Source: CAZCGA01 sp964498075
Lineage (GTDB): Bacteria; Desulfobacterota; Binatia; HRBIN30
DNA: 26,814 nucleotides
Assembly (NCBI GenBank): GCA_964498075.1
Contig: CAZCGA010000093.1
Location: 1-26,814, forward strand
Reading direction: 5' to 3'
Below, in pieces: positions 9,097-15,870 of this stretch. Numbering within the stretch: the first letter of the stretch is position 1; every line of letters begins with the position of its first letter. The translations under genes and the position numbers were made by a program. Under the pieces are notes generated by a model. The model had not been told where the DNA came from. It made no database searches and saw only the letters and a program-made list of their open reading frames with translations.

Positions 9097-10903
9097 TGAC
9101 GTTGAACTCCAGCTTCCACCGGTGACTGCCGTCGCGACTCACGCACCACAGCTCCAGCACTCCGACTTCGGTGACTCGGGCCTGCAGGCGGACGGGGACC
9201 GTGGTGCCTTCCTGACCGCTCCAGTCCAGCGTGGTCTCCAGCGGGGCCAGCTCGGTAATGTCGTCGCCCCACGACTCGATTAGGCCGCCCACCTGATCAT
9301 CGCGTCGCGTCGCGGAGCTGAGGAAGCGGAACTCCGTGGGCTCGCCCACGATCAGGCCGAACTCCTGCGCGGGTAGCTCCAGCTCCGTACCTTCCTCAAC
9401 GCCGTGCGGAGCGACGCACAGGGCTTTGAGCGGCGGCCGGACGCCGGGGACTGCGGGCATTGCGGTCTCGATGCCGACGTAGTACGCACGCGCGGTGCCG
9501 CCGCGGATGCGGACGCCACGTCCGCGGCGCGCCAGACCGTAGTACGCCGCGCCACGCGCGACCGCATGCTCCGGATCACTCCCGGCCAGCACGCGCATGC
9601 CGTCGGACTGGGCGAACCAACCGTTCACGACGTCGATGAGGCGCTGGCGCAGGACGCCGGCGCGCATCACGCCGCCGTTGAACAGCAGCGCCGTCGGCTG
9701 CACCAGGTCACCATGGGGCTCGACGGCGCTGCGGTGACGGCTGAGAAAGTCGGCGAGGTGACGGGTCACCGCTGGGTCCGCCGCGTACGGCAGCCCGATC
9801 TCTTGGAGCGCGGCGCGTCGCTGTGCCTGCGGCCGATCGGTGGCCTGGCAGCGTGGGAAGAAGCCATCGACGAGGATGCGGTCGACCTCGGCGCGCTCGA
9901 CCTCGGCCCGCAGCGTGCCGCCGACGACCTTGCGGCCGCGCCCGAGAATCGCCACCGGATGCTTGGTGTCCTTGCCGCCACTCAAGAGTCGTTCCTTCGC
10001 ATCGCGGCAGCTCAGGCCAAGACCGCGGAACTGCCACTGGTCGAGCTGCGTCCCCGCCTGCGTCAGCCGTTCGCGCACGCTGTACGCCAGCGCCAGGTCC
10101 ATGTTGTCGCCGCCGAGCAGGATGTGGTCCCCCACGGCGACGCGATCGAGGACCAGCTCACCCTGCTCCTGGCGCACGGCGATCAGCGTGAAGTCCGTCG
10201 TACCGCCGCCGATATCGCAGACGAGGACCACGTCGCCGACGTGGACCGCGTCGCGCCAGCGCGCACCCTGGGCGTCGATCCATGCATAGAAGGCGGCCTG
10301 TGGTTCCTCGATGATCGTCACCTGTGTAAGGCCGGCGTCGTGCGCCGCGCGCACCGTGAGGTCACGGGCCACGGCGTCGAACGACGCGGGCACTGTGAGC
10401 AGCACGTCCTGCTGTTCCAGCAGCGCGCCGGCGAACGCCGCATTCCACGCGTGACGGATGTGCGCGAGGTACTGCGTCGAGGCTTGCAGCGGCGACAGCT
10501 TGCGCACGTCGTCCGGGCTGCCCCAGGGAAGGATCGGTGCGGTGCGATCGGCGCCGGCATGGGACAGCCACGACTTCGCCGAGGTGATCAAGCGGGCAGG
10601 GACCTCGGCGCCACGCTTTTGCGCGAACTGGCCGACGACGACTCCGCCGTCATCGGCCCACGGTAGCTTCAAGGCGTCGGCGGCAAACTCGCCGGCTGCC
10701 GGCAGGTACAGGAACGAGGGCAGCAGGGTACGCGCTTCGACGGCGCCGGGGCCCGTGAGCTGCGGGATCGCCAGTACCTGCAGCGGCGTCGGCTCCTCGG
10801 CGCCCGTATCGGTAAACGCCACGACGCTGTTCGTCGTTCCCAGATCAATGCCGACGACGAAGCGGCTCGGAGTCGCTGCGGCCGTGCGCGCCTTGCCTTT
10901 CAA
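9065..10903 (-). CDS. Divergent Hsp70-family protein, 612 aa
   Basis: An Hsp70/actin-fold ATPase of DnaK-like length. It has phosphate-1 GIDLGTTNSVVAF (residues 18-30), an EEPQAAFYAW block, phosphate-2 CDIGGGTTDFTL and LGGDNMDLAL. The C-terminal part is beta-rich and matches the equivalent region of the 923-aa paralogue (LELWC near the end), but the DnaK helical lid and acidic tail are absent. The start is a TTG at 10903 whose bases overlap the TGA of the DUF2760 gene (TTGA), which argues for coupled translation with that membrane protein; no ATG lies near the conserved N-terminus. The last residues are encoded by a heptanucleotide array and look like an accreted tail. As with the 923-aa gene, co-chaperone and client cannot be told from sequence. 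Confidence 0.92.
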   Translation of the reverse strand: MKGKARTAAATPSRFVVGIDLGTTNSVVAFTDTGAEEPTPLQVLAIPQLTGPGAVEARTLLPSFLYLPAAGEFAADALKLPWADDGGVVVGQFAQKRGAEVPARLITSAKSWLSHAGADRTAPILPWGSPDDVRKLSPLQASTQYLAHIRHAWNAAFAGALLEQQDVLLTVPASFDAVARDLTVRAAHDAGLTQVTIIEEPQAAFYAWIDAQGARWRDAVHVGDVVLVCDIGGGTTDFTLIAVRQEQGELVLDRVAVGDHILLGGDNMDLALAYSVRERLTQAGTQLDQWQFRGLGLSCRDAKERLLSGGKDTKHPVAILGRGRKVVGGTLRAEVERAEVDRILVDGFFPRCQATDRPQAQRRAALQEIGLPYAADPAVTRHLADFLSRHRSAVEPHGDLVQPTALLFNGGVMRAGVLRQRLIDVVNGWFAQSDGMRVLAGSDPEHAVARGAAYYGLARRGRGVRIRGGTARAYYVGIETAMPAVPGVRPPLKALCVAPHGVEEGTELELPAQEFGLIVGEPTEFRFLSSATRRDDQVGGLIESWGDDITELAPLETTLDWSGQEGTTVPVRLQARVTEVGVLELWCVSRDGSHRWKLEFNVRAQGSGSGDQ

Positions 10904-11571
10904 GGAATCTCGACCTCGGCGGGTGCGATGATCGTTGGGTCGGTACCACCGGGCGACTGGGGAAGCTTGACCTTCGCGGCGCGCCAGCCGCCGTGCTGCA
11001 AGGTGCCGCGGAAGGGAGGTTCGCCGGCGACGTTGCCGGTCAGCCGCACGGTGGCGGGGTCGAAGCCTGGGCCGACGACCACTTCGCTGCCGTCTTCGTC
11101 CGCAAAGATACGCTCCAGCTCGATGCGCTCGTTCAGGGCCTTGCGGCAGCCGGCGTGAATCGAACGCACCGCTGTGCCGACTTGCTCGTCACTGTAGGCG
11201 TCGAGGTCCTCCTTGATGAAGTCGATGAACCGGCCCTCCTGTTGGAGCAGCCCGAGGAGGCGGAGCGCCGGCTCCGGCGAGGGTGGCACCGGCGCCGATG
11301 GGTTGGCTTCCGTCGTGGATGCGTCTGGAGCGGCGGCGGCGGGCACGCGCGGCGCCGCCAGCAGCGCCAGGACGATGCCGAACACGATCGGGCCCACGAT
11401 GAGGTAGATGACCGGCGCGGCGTGGGCTCGGTAGACGTCGCCGAGCGCCGGCAGCTCGAACGCGCCCTTCACGGCGATCAAGAGAGCGGCGACGTTGGCG
11501 GCCGCCAGGACGATGCCCGCGAGGACAATGATGACGACGAGTGCGGCGCTGCCGCGCCCGCGCTGTTCCAT
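10900..11571 (-). CDS. DUF2760 membrane protein upstream of the hsp70 pair
   Basis: A 223-aa protein with two hydrophobic segments (about residues 9-32 and 48-70), a Pro/Ala-rich linker and a cytosolic-looking C-terminal domain. That domain has LLGLLQQEGRFIDFIKEDL, YSDEQVGTAVRSIH, AGCRKAL, GPGFDPATVRLTGNV and a final IIAPAEVEI, which I recognise as the DUF2760 family, of unknown function and repeatedly found next to Hsp70-like genes. I chose the ATG at 11571 rather than 11586 because AAGGAG lies six bases before the inner ATG, inside the codons a longer start would use. The stop overlaps the TTG of the next gene. It may anchor the Hsp70-like partner at the membrane; that is inference. Confidence 0.85.
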   Translation of the reverse strand: MEQRGRGSAALVVIIVLAGIVLAAANVAALLIAVKGAFELPALGDVYRAHAAPVIYLIVGPIVFGIVLALLAAPRVPAAAAPDASTTEANPSAPVPPSPEPALRLLGLLQQEGRFIDFIKEDLDAYSDEQVGTAVRSIHAGCRKALNERIELERIFADEDGSEVVVGPGFDPATVRLTGNVAGEPPFRGTLQHGGWRAAKVKLPQSPGGTDPTIIAPAEVEIP

Positions 11572-11669
11572 TCCGTTCTCCTTCATGCTCAGTGTCGCCG
11601 GGGCTGTTCGTATAGCGAACCGTTCCAGTGGTCTCCAGTCACACGGTCGGGCCGGTTCTCGAGACGATC

Positions 11670-12080
11670 CTACTCGTCGGGCTGGACTCGGCCGCGCAGC
11701 GCCTTGATCTCGCCGCGCGCGTGCTTCGCCTCCAGCATCTTCTCCTTGGCCCGGCGCGAGCGGCGGCGTTTCTGGCGGCGCAGCTTGGCGATGCGTTTGG
11801 CCTCGGCGCTCGCCTTGCCGAGGATCCGGCGTTCGATCTTGTCGGCGAGCAGTTGCCGGGCATGATAGCGGTTCAGCGCCTGTGAGCGCTCACGCTGGCA
11901 TTTCACCAGCGTCCCCGTCGGCCGGTGCAACAGGACCACACAGGTGGACACCTTGTTCACGTTCTGTCCACCCTTCCCCCCGGAGCGCACGAAGCTCTCG
12001 TCGAGATCGTCCTCGCGGATACCGAGCCGTTGCATGCGGTCCGCGAGCGCCTGGGCCTTGGCGGAGGAGACGGGGAACAT
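11670..12080 (-). CDS. Release-factor-like GGQ protein (ribosome rescue)
   Basis: A 136-aa protein with only the catalytic RF-1 domain of peptide release factors. The motif RSGGKGGQNVNK (residues 32-43) contains the GGQ (37-39) that triggers peptidyl-tRNA hydrolysis, followed by STCVVL and a highly basic Arg/Lys-rich C-terminal half. Lacking a codon-recognition domain, it resembles ArfB/YaeJ or C12orf65-type rescue factors, whose basic tail enters the empty mRNA channel of stalled ribosomes. The ATG at 12080 gives the family N-terminus; the frame stays open to 12266, but the upstream part is translated repeat DNA and not conserved-looking. It precedes the DUF2760-hsp70 genes on the same strand by 98 bases, so a shared transcript is possible. 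Confidence 0.87.
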   Translation of the reverse strand: MFPVSSAKAQALADRMQRLGIREDDLDESFVRSGGKGGQNVNKVSTCVVLLHRPTGTLVKCQRERSQALNRYHARQLLADKIERRILGKASAEAKRIAKLRRQKRRRSRRAKEKMLEAKHARGEIKALRGRVQPDE

Positions 12081-12146
12081 GCAGGCAATAGAGCGATTCC
12101 CGGAGCGCTGTGCAACTTGGGTGGGGTAGCGGGACGGGACGAGCGC

Positions 12147-12298
12147 CGCGGCTTCGAGCGCCTCCTCCCTAGCCCTCCCCCGTTGCCGGAAGTGGCAACA
12201 GGGGAGGGGACAGAGCCGAACGGCGGCCGGCCAGGCCGGCCTCTGGTTCCCTCCTCCGGTGAGCACTTCCGCGAACGGAGGAGGGTTAGGGTGGAGGC
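12147..12298. repeat. 150-bp multi-hairpin repeat, copy A
   Basis: Nearly identical to copy B at 12689-12840 and in the same orientation. Each copy is one large imperfect palindrome with nested hairpins: outer arms of about 18 bases (GCCTCCTCCCTAGCCCTC against GAGGGTTAGGGTGGAGGC here), a stem built on GTTGCC/GGCAAC and CCCTCCCC/GGGGAGGG, a GGCCGGCC/GGCCGGCC stem, and CCCTCCTCCG/CGGAGGAGGG. The right end of this copy supplies the stop codon and last proline codons of the DUF559 gene. Confidence 0.88.
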
Positions 12299-12666
12299 CG
12301 CTCCAGCGCCGCGACGATCGCGTCCAGTACGGCCGCCAGATTGTGATGCACCTCGTCGTTCGTAAACCGGATCACGCGGTAGCGCTTCTGCTCCTGCACC
12401 CAGCGCGTGCGCTCCGCATCGTAGTCGGCCTGCTCAGCATGGCTGTCGCCATCGAGTTCAATCACAAGCTTGGCGGCCGGGCAGAAGAAGTCGACGATGA
12501 AGCGGCCGATCGGGTGCTGGCCGCGAAAACCGTAGCCAGCGAGTCTGTCCGAGCGGAGGTGTTGCCAGAGTTCTTGCTCGGCCGGTGTCATGGCGTGCCG
12601 AAGTTCGCGTGCGCGTGCTTGCATCGCAGCGGAGGAGCGCCAGCGGCGGCGTGGGGCGTCGGGCAT
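12286..12666 (-). CDS. DUF559 Vsr-like endonuclease between two direct repeats
   Basis: A 126-aa protein of the DUF559 family, related in fold to very-short-patch repair (Vsr) nucleases. Visible motifs are MTPAEQELWQHLR, the GQHPIGRFIVDFFC core (His51, Asp59), VIELDGDSH (Glu70, Asp72, His76) and a late RVIRFTNDEV strand. These fit a PD-(D/E)XK-like nuclease active site. I chose the ATG at 12666; the frame continues far upstream, but that part is repeat-encoded or antisense to trmB. The gene lies exactly between two direct copies of a 150-bp palindromic repeat: the ATG is 23 bases from copy B and the stop codon is inside copy A. No cognate methyltransferase is visible, so a Vsr repair role is unlikely. 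Target and role are unknown. Confidence 0.85.
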   Translation of the reverse strand: MPDAPRRRWRSSAAMQARARELRHAMTPAEQELWQHLRSDRLAGYGFRGQHPIGRFIVDFFCPAAKLVIELDGDSHAEQADYDAERTRWVQEQKRYRVIRFTNDEVHHNLAAVLDAIVAALERPPP

Positions 12667-12673
12667 GTGGCGG

Positions 12674-12679
12674 AGTATA
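12674..12679 (-). promoter_or_regulatory. Possible -10 box for a leaderless DUF559 transcript
   Basis: On the minus strand TATACT ends eight bases before the A of the ATG at 12666, the distance expected if transcription starts at or next to the start codon. No Shine-Dalgarno sequence is present there. No convincing -35 box is visible in repeat copy B upstream, so this is tentative. Confidence 0.3.
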
Positions 12680-12688
12680 CATGAACCG

Positions 12689-12840
12689 CGCGGCTTCGAG
12701 CGCCTCCTCCCTAGCCCTCCCCCGTTGCCGGAAGTGGCAACAGGGGAGGGGACAGGGCCGAACGGCGGCCGGCCAGGCCGGCCTCGTGTTCCCTCCTCTG
12801 CGAACATCTCCGTGAGCGGAGGAGGGTTAGGGAGGAGGCG
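12689..12840. repeat. 150-bp multi-hairpin repeat, copy B
   Basis: Second direct copy of the repeat at 12147-12298. The first ~100 bases differ from copy A at one visible position (GGGCCG against GAGCCG); the right third is more diverged in its loop. Here the outer arms pair almost perfectly: CGCCTCCTCCCTAGCCCTC against GAGGGTTAGGGAGGAGGCG. The last stem (CCCTCCTCTGC with GCGGAGGAGGG) keeps pairing through a G-T wobble. It lies upstream of both the DUF559 gene (minus) and the ROK kinase gene (plus). Confidence 0.88.
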
Positions 12841-12906
12841 CGCGTGAGTCAACCCGCTCGCGTCGAAGTGGCGACGCGCGGAGCCGTCGGTTAAAGTGCC
12901 ACCACC

Positions 12907-13794
12907 ATGCAGCCGCATCGTCGCATCGGCATCGACCTCGGCGGTACGAAGATCGAGGGGGCCGTGTTGGACACGGTCAATCGGGTGGTCTTTCGCCACC
13001 GCATCGCGACCGAGAGCGAAAGCGGGTACGCACACATCGTCGAGCGTGTAGCACAGGTGGTTGAGGCGTGCCGGCGTGAGGCGCCCGAGTGCCACGCCGT
13101 CGGTGTTGGGACGCCGGGGGCGGTGTCGACTCGTACCGGCATGATGAAGAACTCCAACACCACGTGCCTCAACGGCCGCCCGTTGCCGGTCGACCTTGCC
13201 GCGCGCCTCGGCCTGCCTGTCTGCATGGAGAACGACGCCAACTGCTTCGCCCTGGCCGAAGCGATTGCCGGCGCGGGGCGCGACGCACCGCTCGTCTTCG
13301 GGGTCATCATGGGCACCGGGGTCGGCGGCGGCATCGTGCACCGCGGCGAGCTCCTGCGCGGGCCGCAGCATCTGGCGGGTGAGTGGGGACACCACTGCAT
13401 CGACTCGGCGGGCCCCGCTTGTTACTGCGGGCAACGCGGCTGCGTCGAGAGCTTCATCTCCGGACCCGCGGTGCAGGCGCAGTATCACGCGCTGACCGGT
13501 GCGGCGGTCGACATGCCGCGCATCGTGGCCGGTTACCGCACCCGCGAGCCGGCGGCAACGGAAATATTGGGGCGCTTCCTCGACCGCTTCGGACGCGCGG
13601 TTGCCAACCTGATCGACATCCTGGATCCCGACGTCATCGTCCTCGGCGGCGGGCTGTCGAACATCGACGAGCTGTACTCGCTGGGCCGCGACGCCGTCGC
13701 GCGTTACATGTTCAACGACGAGCTGCGTACCCCGATCGTGCGCAACTCGCTCGGCGACTCGGCTGGCGTCATCGGCGCCGCGCTGTTGGTCTGA
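12907..13794 (+). CDS. ROK-family sugar kinase, fructokinase (Mak)-like
   Basis: A cytosolic ATP-dependent sugar kinase of 295 aa. It has the ROK phosphate loop GIDLGGTKIEG (residues 8-18), catalytic Asp110 in MENDANC, GTGVGGG (137-142), and the structural zinc site His162 with CYCGQRGC (Cys172, Cys174, Cys179) followed by Glu181. The C-terminal block ILDPDVIVLGGGLSNIDELY closely resembles E. coli fructokinase Mak, more than glucokinase or NagK, but the substrate is not certain. It starts 67 bases after repeat copy B without a clear ribosome-binding site. Its last 91 bases overlap the 3' end of trmB on the opposite strand. No sugar transporter or regulator is next to it. Confidence 0.9.
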   Translation: MQPHRRIGIDLGGTKIEGAVLDTVNRVVFRHRIATESESGYAHIVERVAQVVEACRREAPECHAVGVGTPGAVSTRTGMMKNSNTTCLNGRPLPVDLAARLGLPVCMENDANCFALAEAIAGAGRDAPLVFGVIMGTGVGGGIVHRGELLRGPQHLAGEWGHHCIDSAGPACYCGQRGCVESFISGPAVQAQYHALTGAAVDMPRIVAGYRTREPAATEILGRFLDRFGRAVANLIDILDPDVIVLGGGLSNIDELYSLGRDAVARYMFNDELRTPIVRNSLGDSAGVIGAALLV

Positions 13795-14354
13795 CGCAGC
13801 GGCAGCTCTCGCTTCACGAACACGGCGTCGCGAATCGTCGCACCGCGATTGAGGCCCTTGTGCTCGAAGGCGCTGATGGTGTCGCGTTGTGGTCGCGCCA
13901 GCGGACCGTGCCGGAAGGCCTGCGTGTCTGCCAACGACTGCCGCATCAGGGCAAACGTTTCTTCGACGTCGGAAGCGACGTGCAGGCGGCCGTCGCGCGT
14001 GAGTGTACGCGCCAGCGCGGCCGCAAACGCCGCGGTGAACAGACGGCGGCGATGGTGCCGGCGCTTCCACCACGGGTCGGGAAAGTAGATGTGATACGCG
14101 GTCACCGACTCCGGCGGGATCAGCGTGACGACGATGCATGCCGCGTCTGCCGCGATGACCCGCGCGTTGCGCAGGCCGCGAGCGTCGATCAGGTGTTTCA
14201 ATCGGCCGGCCCGGTTCCACGAGCGCTCGAGGCCGAGAAAGTTGACGTGCGGAGCGCGCTGTGCCGCCGCCAGGATGAACGTGCCGGTGCCCGGACCGAT
14301 CTCGATCTCGACCGGACGCTCGTTCCCGAACACGGCTTGCCACAACGCGTGCAT
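13704..14354 (-). CDS. trmB: tRNA (guanine-46-N7)-methyltransferase
   Basis: Uses S-adenosylmethionine to make m7G46 in the variable loop of tRNAs. The 216 aa show the SAM-binding EIGPGTGTF (residues 18-26), the LGLERSW block and the TrmB signature FPDPWWKRRHHRRR (91-104, Asp93). The usual N-terminal extension before the SAM motif is short. The ATG directly follows the stop of the upstream SDR gene, so it is the third gene of a three-gene operon. The conserved domain seems to end near residue 184; the remaining ~31 residues are read antisense through the end of the ROK kinase gene and have no recognisable motif, suggesting a lost stop codon. Identity is firm; the tail is odd. Confidence 0.93.
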   Translation of the reverse strand: MHALWQAVFGNERPVEIEIGPGTGTFILAAAQRAPHVNFLGLERSWNRAGRLKHLIDARGLRNARVIAADAACIVVTLIPPESVTAYHIYFPDPWWKRRHHRRRLFTAAFAAALARTLTRDGRLHVASDVEETFALMRQSLADTQAFRHGPLARPQRDTISAFEHKGLNRGATIRDAVFVKRELPLRQTNSAAPMTPAESPSELRTIGVRSSSLNM

Positions 14355-15092
14355 CTATTTCACCAGACGGCCACCATCGACGGGCAGCACCACGCCGGTG
14401 ATGTAGTCGTTGCGCACCAAGCTGACGACCGCCTCGGCGACGTTCCGCGCTTCCCCTTCTCGCCCGAGCAAGGTGCGGTCGATCTCACGCTGGCGGACCG
14501 TGGGATCGAATCCATCCGGGAACAGCACGGGGCCGGGGGCGACGACGTTGACGCGCACGGTCGGTGCCAGCTCCTTCGCCAGCGCTTGCGTGAGTGCGAT
14601 GACGCCGGCCTTGGCGACGGAGTAGGGGAGGTAGTCCACCCACGGACGCAGGCCGGCGACATCCGCGAGCAGCACCATGCAGCCGCCGCCGTGCGCCCGC
14701 AGGTGCAAGCCGAACCGATGCGTACAGAGGAACGCGGCGCGCAGGTTGTCGCGCATCATGTCGTCCCAATCGGCCTCGGTGAGTGTTGCGAGCGGTGTGC
14801 GACGAAAGGTGCCGGCGTTGGCGACCAGGACGTCAACACGCCCGAAGGCCTGCAGCGTGGCGTCCAGCAGGCGGGCGACTTCGTCCGCCCGCGCCGCATC
14901 GGCTTGGACGGCGATCGCGCCCACCCCCTTGGCGCGCGCCGCGGCCGCGGTGCTGTCGGCGTCGCGCGCGGAGTTGCGGTAGTTGATCACGACGTTCGCG
15001 CCGGCATCGGCCAGAGCCAGCGCGATCGCCTGACCCAGGCGGCGCGCTCCGCCGGTGACGACGGCGACTGCTCCACGGAGGTCCATGCTCAC
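14355..15092 (-). CDS. SDR oxidoreductase with pteridine-reductase-type active site
   Basis: A 245-aa NAD(P)-dependent short-chain dehydrogenase. It has cofactor motif VTGGARRLGQAIA (residues 13-25), ANAG in the middle and a YSVAK catalytic pair. The residue 13 positions before the catalytic Tyr is Asp (LLADVAG), not the usual Ser. This gives an Asp-Tyr-Lys set with the spacing of Leishmania pteridine reductase PTR1 (D181/Y194/K198), and TGGARRLG is also typical of pteridine-reductase-like SDRs. A role in reducing pterin or folate cofactors is therefore plausible but unproven. The GTG at 15092 overlaps the upstream stop (GTGA); an ATG at 15086 is possible. Its stop directly precedes the trmB ATG. 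Confidence 0.88.
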   Translation of the reverse strand: MSMDLRGAVAVVTGGARRLGQAIALALADAGANVVINYRNSARDADSTAAAARAKGVGAIAVQADAARADEVARLLDATLQAFGRVDVLVANAGTFRRTPLATLTEADWDDMMRDNLRAAFLCTHRFGLHLRAHGGGCMVLLADVAGLRPWVDYLPYSVAKAGVIALTQALAKELAPTVRVNVVAPGPVLFPDGFDPTVRQREIDRTLLGREGEARNVAEAVVSLVRNDYITGVVLPVDGGRLVK

Positions 15093-15817
15093 GGTCGTCG
15101 CGGGTCGTATTGCGGTTCCACGACCACTTCCGTCGGGCAGGCGTGGGGCGGACCCGTCAGGAGGTGGAAGACCACTTCAGCAACATCGTCGGGGTGCAGG
15201 AACTTGCTGCGGTCGACACGGCGGTTGGGAGGAATGAAACCGGTGTCGACGTAGCCTGGGCACAACGCGACCGCCTTGATGCCGCTGTCGCGGACCTCTT
15301 CGAAGAGCGCACGCGTGAATGCCACCAGACCGGCCTTGGCGGCGGCGTAAGCGGCTTCGCCGGCAGGCGCGCTGCGCGCAGCGATCGAGGCGACGTTGAT
15401 GATGGCGCCGCGCTTCTGGGCCAGCATATCTGGCAACAGCAGTCGCGTGATGAGCATCGGGGCGCGCAGGCACGTCGCCAGGACGCGGTTCCACTCCGCG
15501 ACGTTCGACGTTGCGATCGGTGTCCGCGGTGGTGCCACGCCGGCGTTGTTGATCAGAATCGTGATCGCGCCCAGCTGGGCGGAGGTGCGTTGCAGCATCG
15601 CTTCTACCTGTGTGTCGTCCGTGATGTCCGCAACCAGCACGAGTGTCCGCACGCCCGTCAGTGCCGCCTCTGCGGCGACCGCGACGAGCTCCGACTCGGT
15701 GCGTGCCACCAAGGCGACGTCGCAACCGGCACGCGCCAGACGCAACGCCGTCGCCCGCCCGATCCCGCGTCCGGCGCCGGTGACCAGGGCAATCTCATGA
15801 TCGAGCTCATCCGCCAC
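15089..15817 (-). CDS. Short-chain dehydrogenase/reductase (classical SDR)
   Basis: A classical SDR of 242 aa with TGAGRGIG nucleotide-binding loop (residues 14-21), INNAG, a catalytic Ser in INVASIAARS and Tyr/Lys in YAAAK, then LCPGYVDTGF. It resembles 3-oxoacyl-ACP or ketoacyl-CoA reductases (FabG-like), but substrate cannot be set from sequence. It starts with a GTG. Its end overlaps the next SDR by four bases (GTGA), making it the first gene of the operon SDR, pteridine-reductase-like SDR, trmB. The two SDRs are distinct in sequence and active site, so this is not a recent duplication. Confidence 0.9.
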   Translation of the reverse strand: MADELDHEIALVTGAGRGIGRATALRLARAGCDVALVARTESELVAVAAEAALTGVRTLVLVADITDDTQVEAMLQRTSAQLGAITILINNAGVAPPRTPIATSNVAEWNRVLATCLRAPMLITRLLLPDMLAQKRGAIINVASIAARSAPAGEAAYAAAKAGLVAFTRALFEEVRDSGIKAVALCPGYVDTGFIPPNRRVDRSKFLHPDDVAEVVFHLLTGPPHACPTEVVVEPQYDPRRP

Positions 15818-15870
15818 TGCGTTGCTCTTACCAGACCGCCAGGTTGGTATCCACGCGTCGACCCGCGCGG

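Noticed and set aside
9404..10666. 420-aa open frame on the + strand
   Set aside because: Antisense shadow of the 612-aa Hsp70.
12081..12266. N-terminal extension of the release-factor-like protein
   Set aside because: It is translated repeat copy A plus spacer; the family N-terminus begins at 12080.
12667..14343. Upstream extension of the DUF559 frame, 685 aa in all
   Set aside because: Codons above 12666 translate repeat copy B and run antisense to the ROK gene and out of frame through trmB.
13383..15254. 623-aa open frame on the + strand
   Set aside because: Runs through the end of the ROK gene and antisense to trmB and both SDR genes; no domain is visible.
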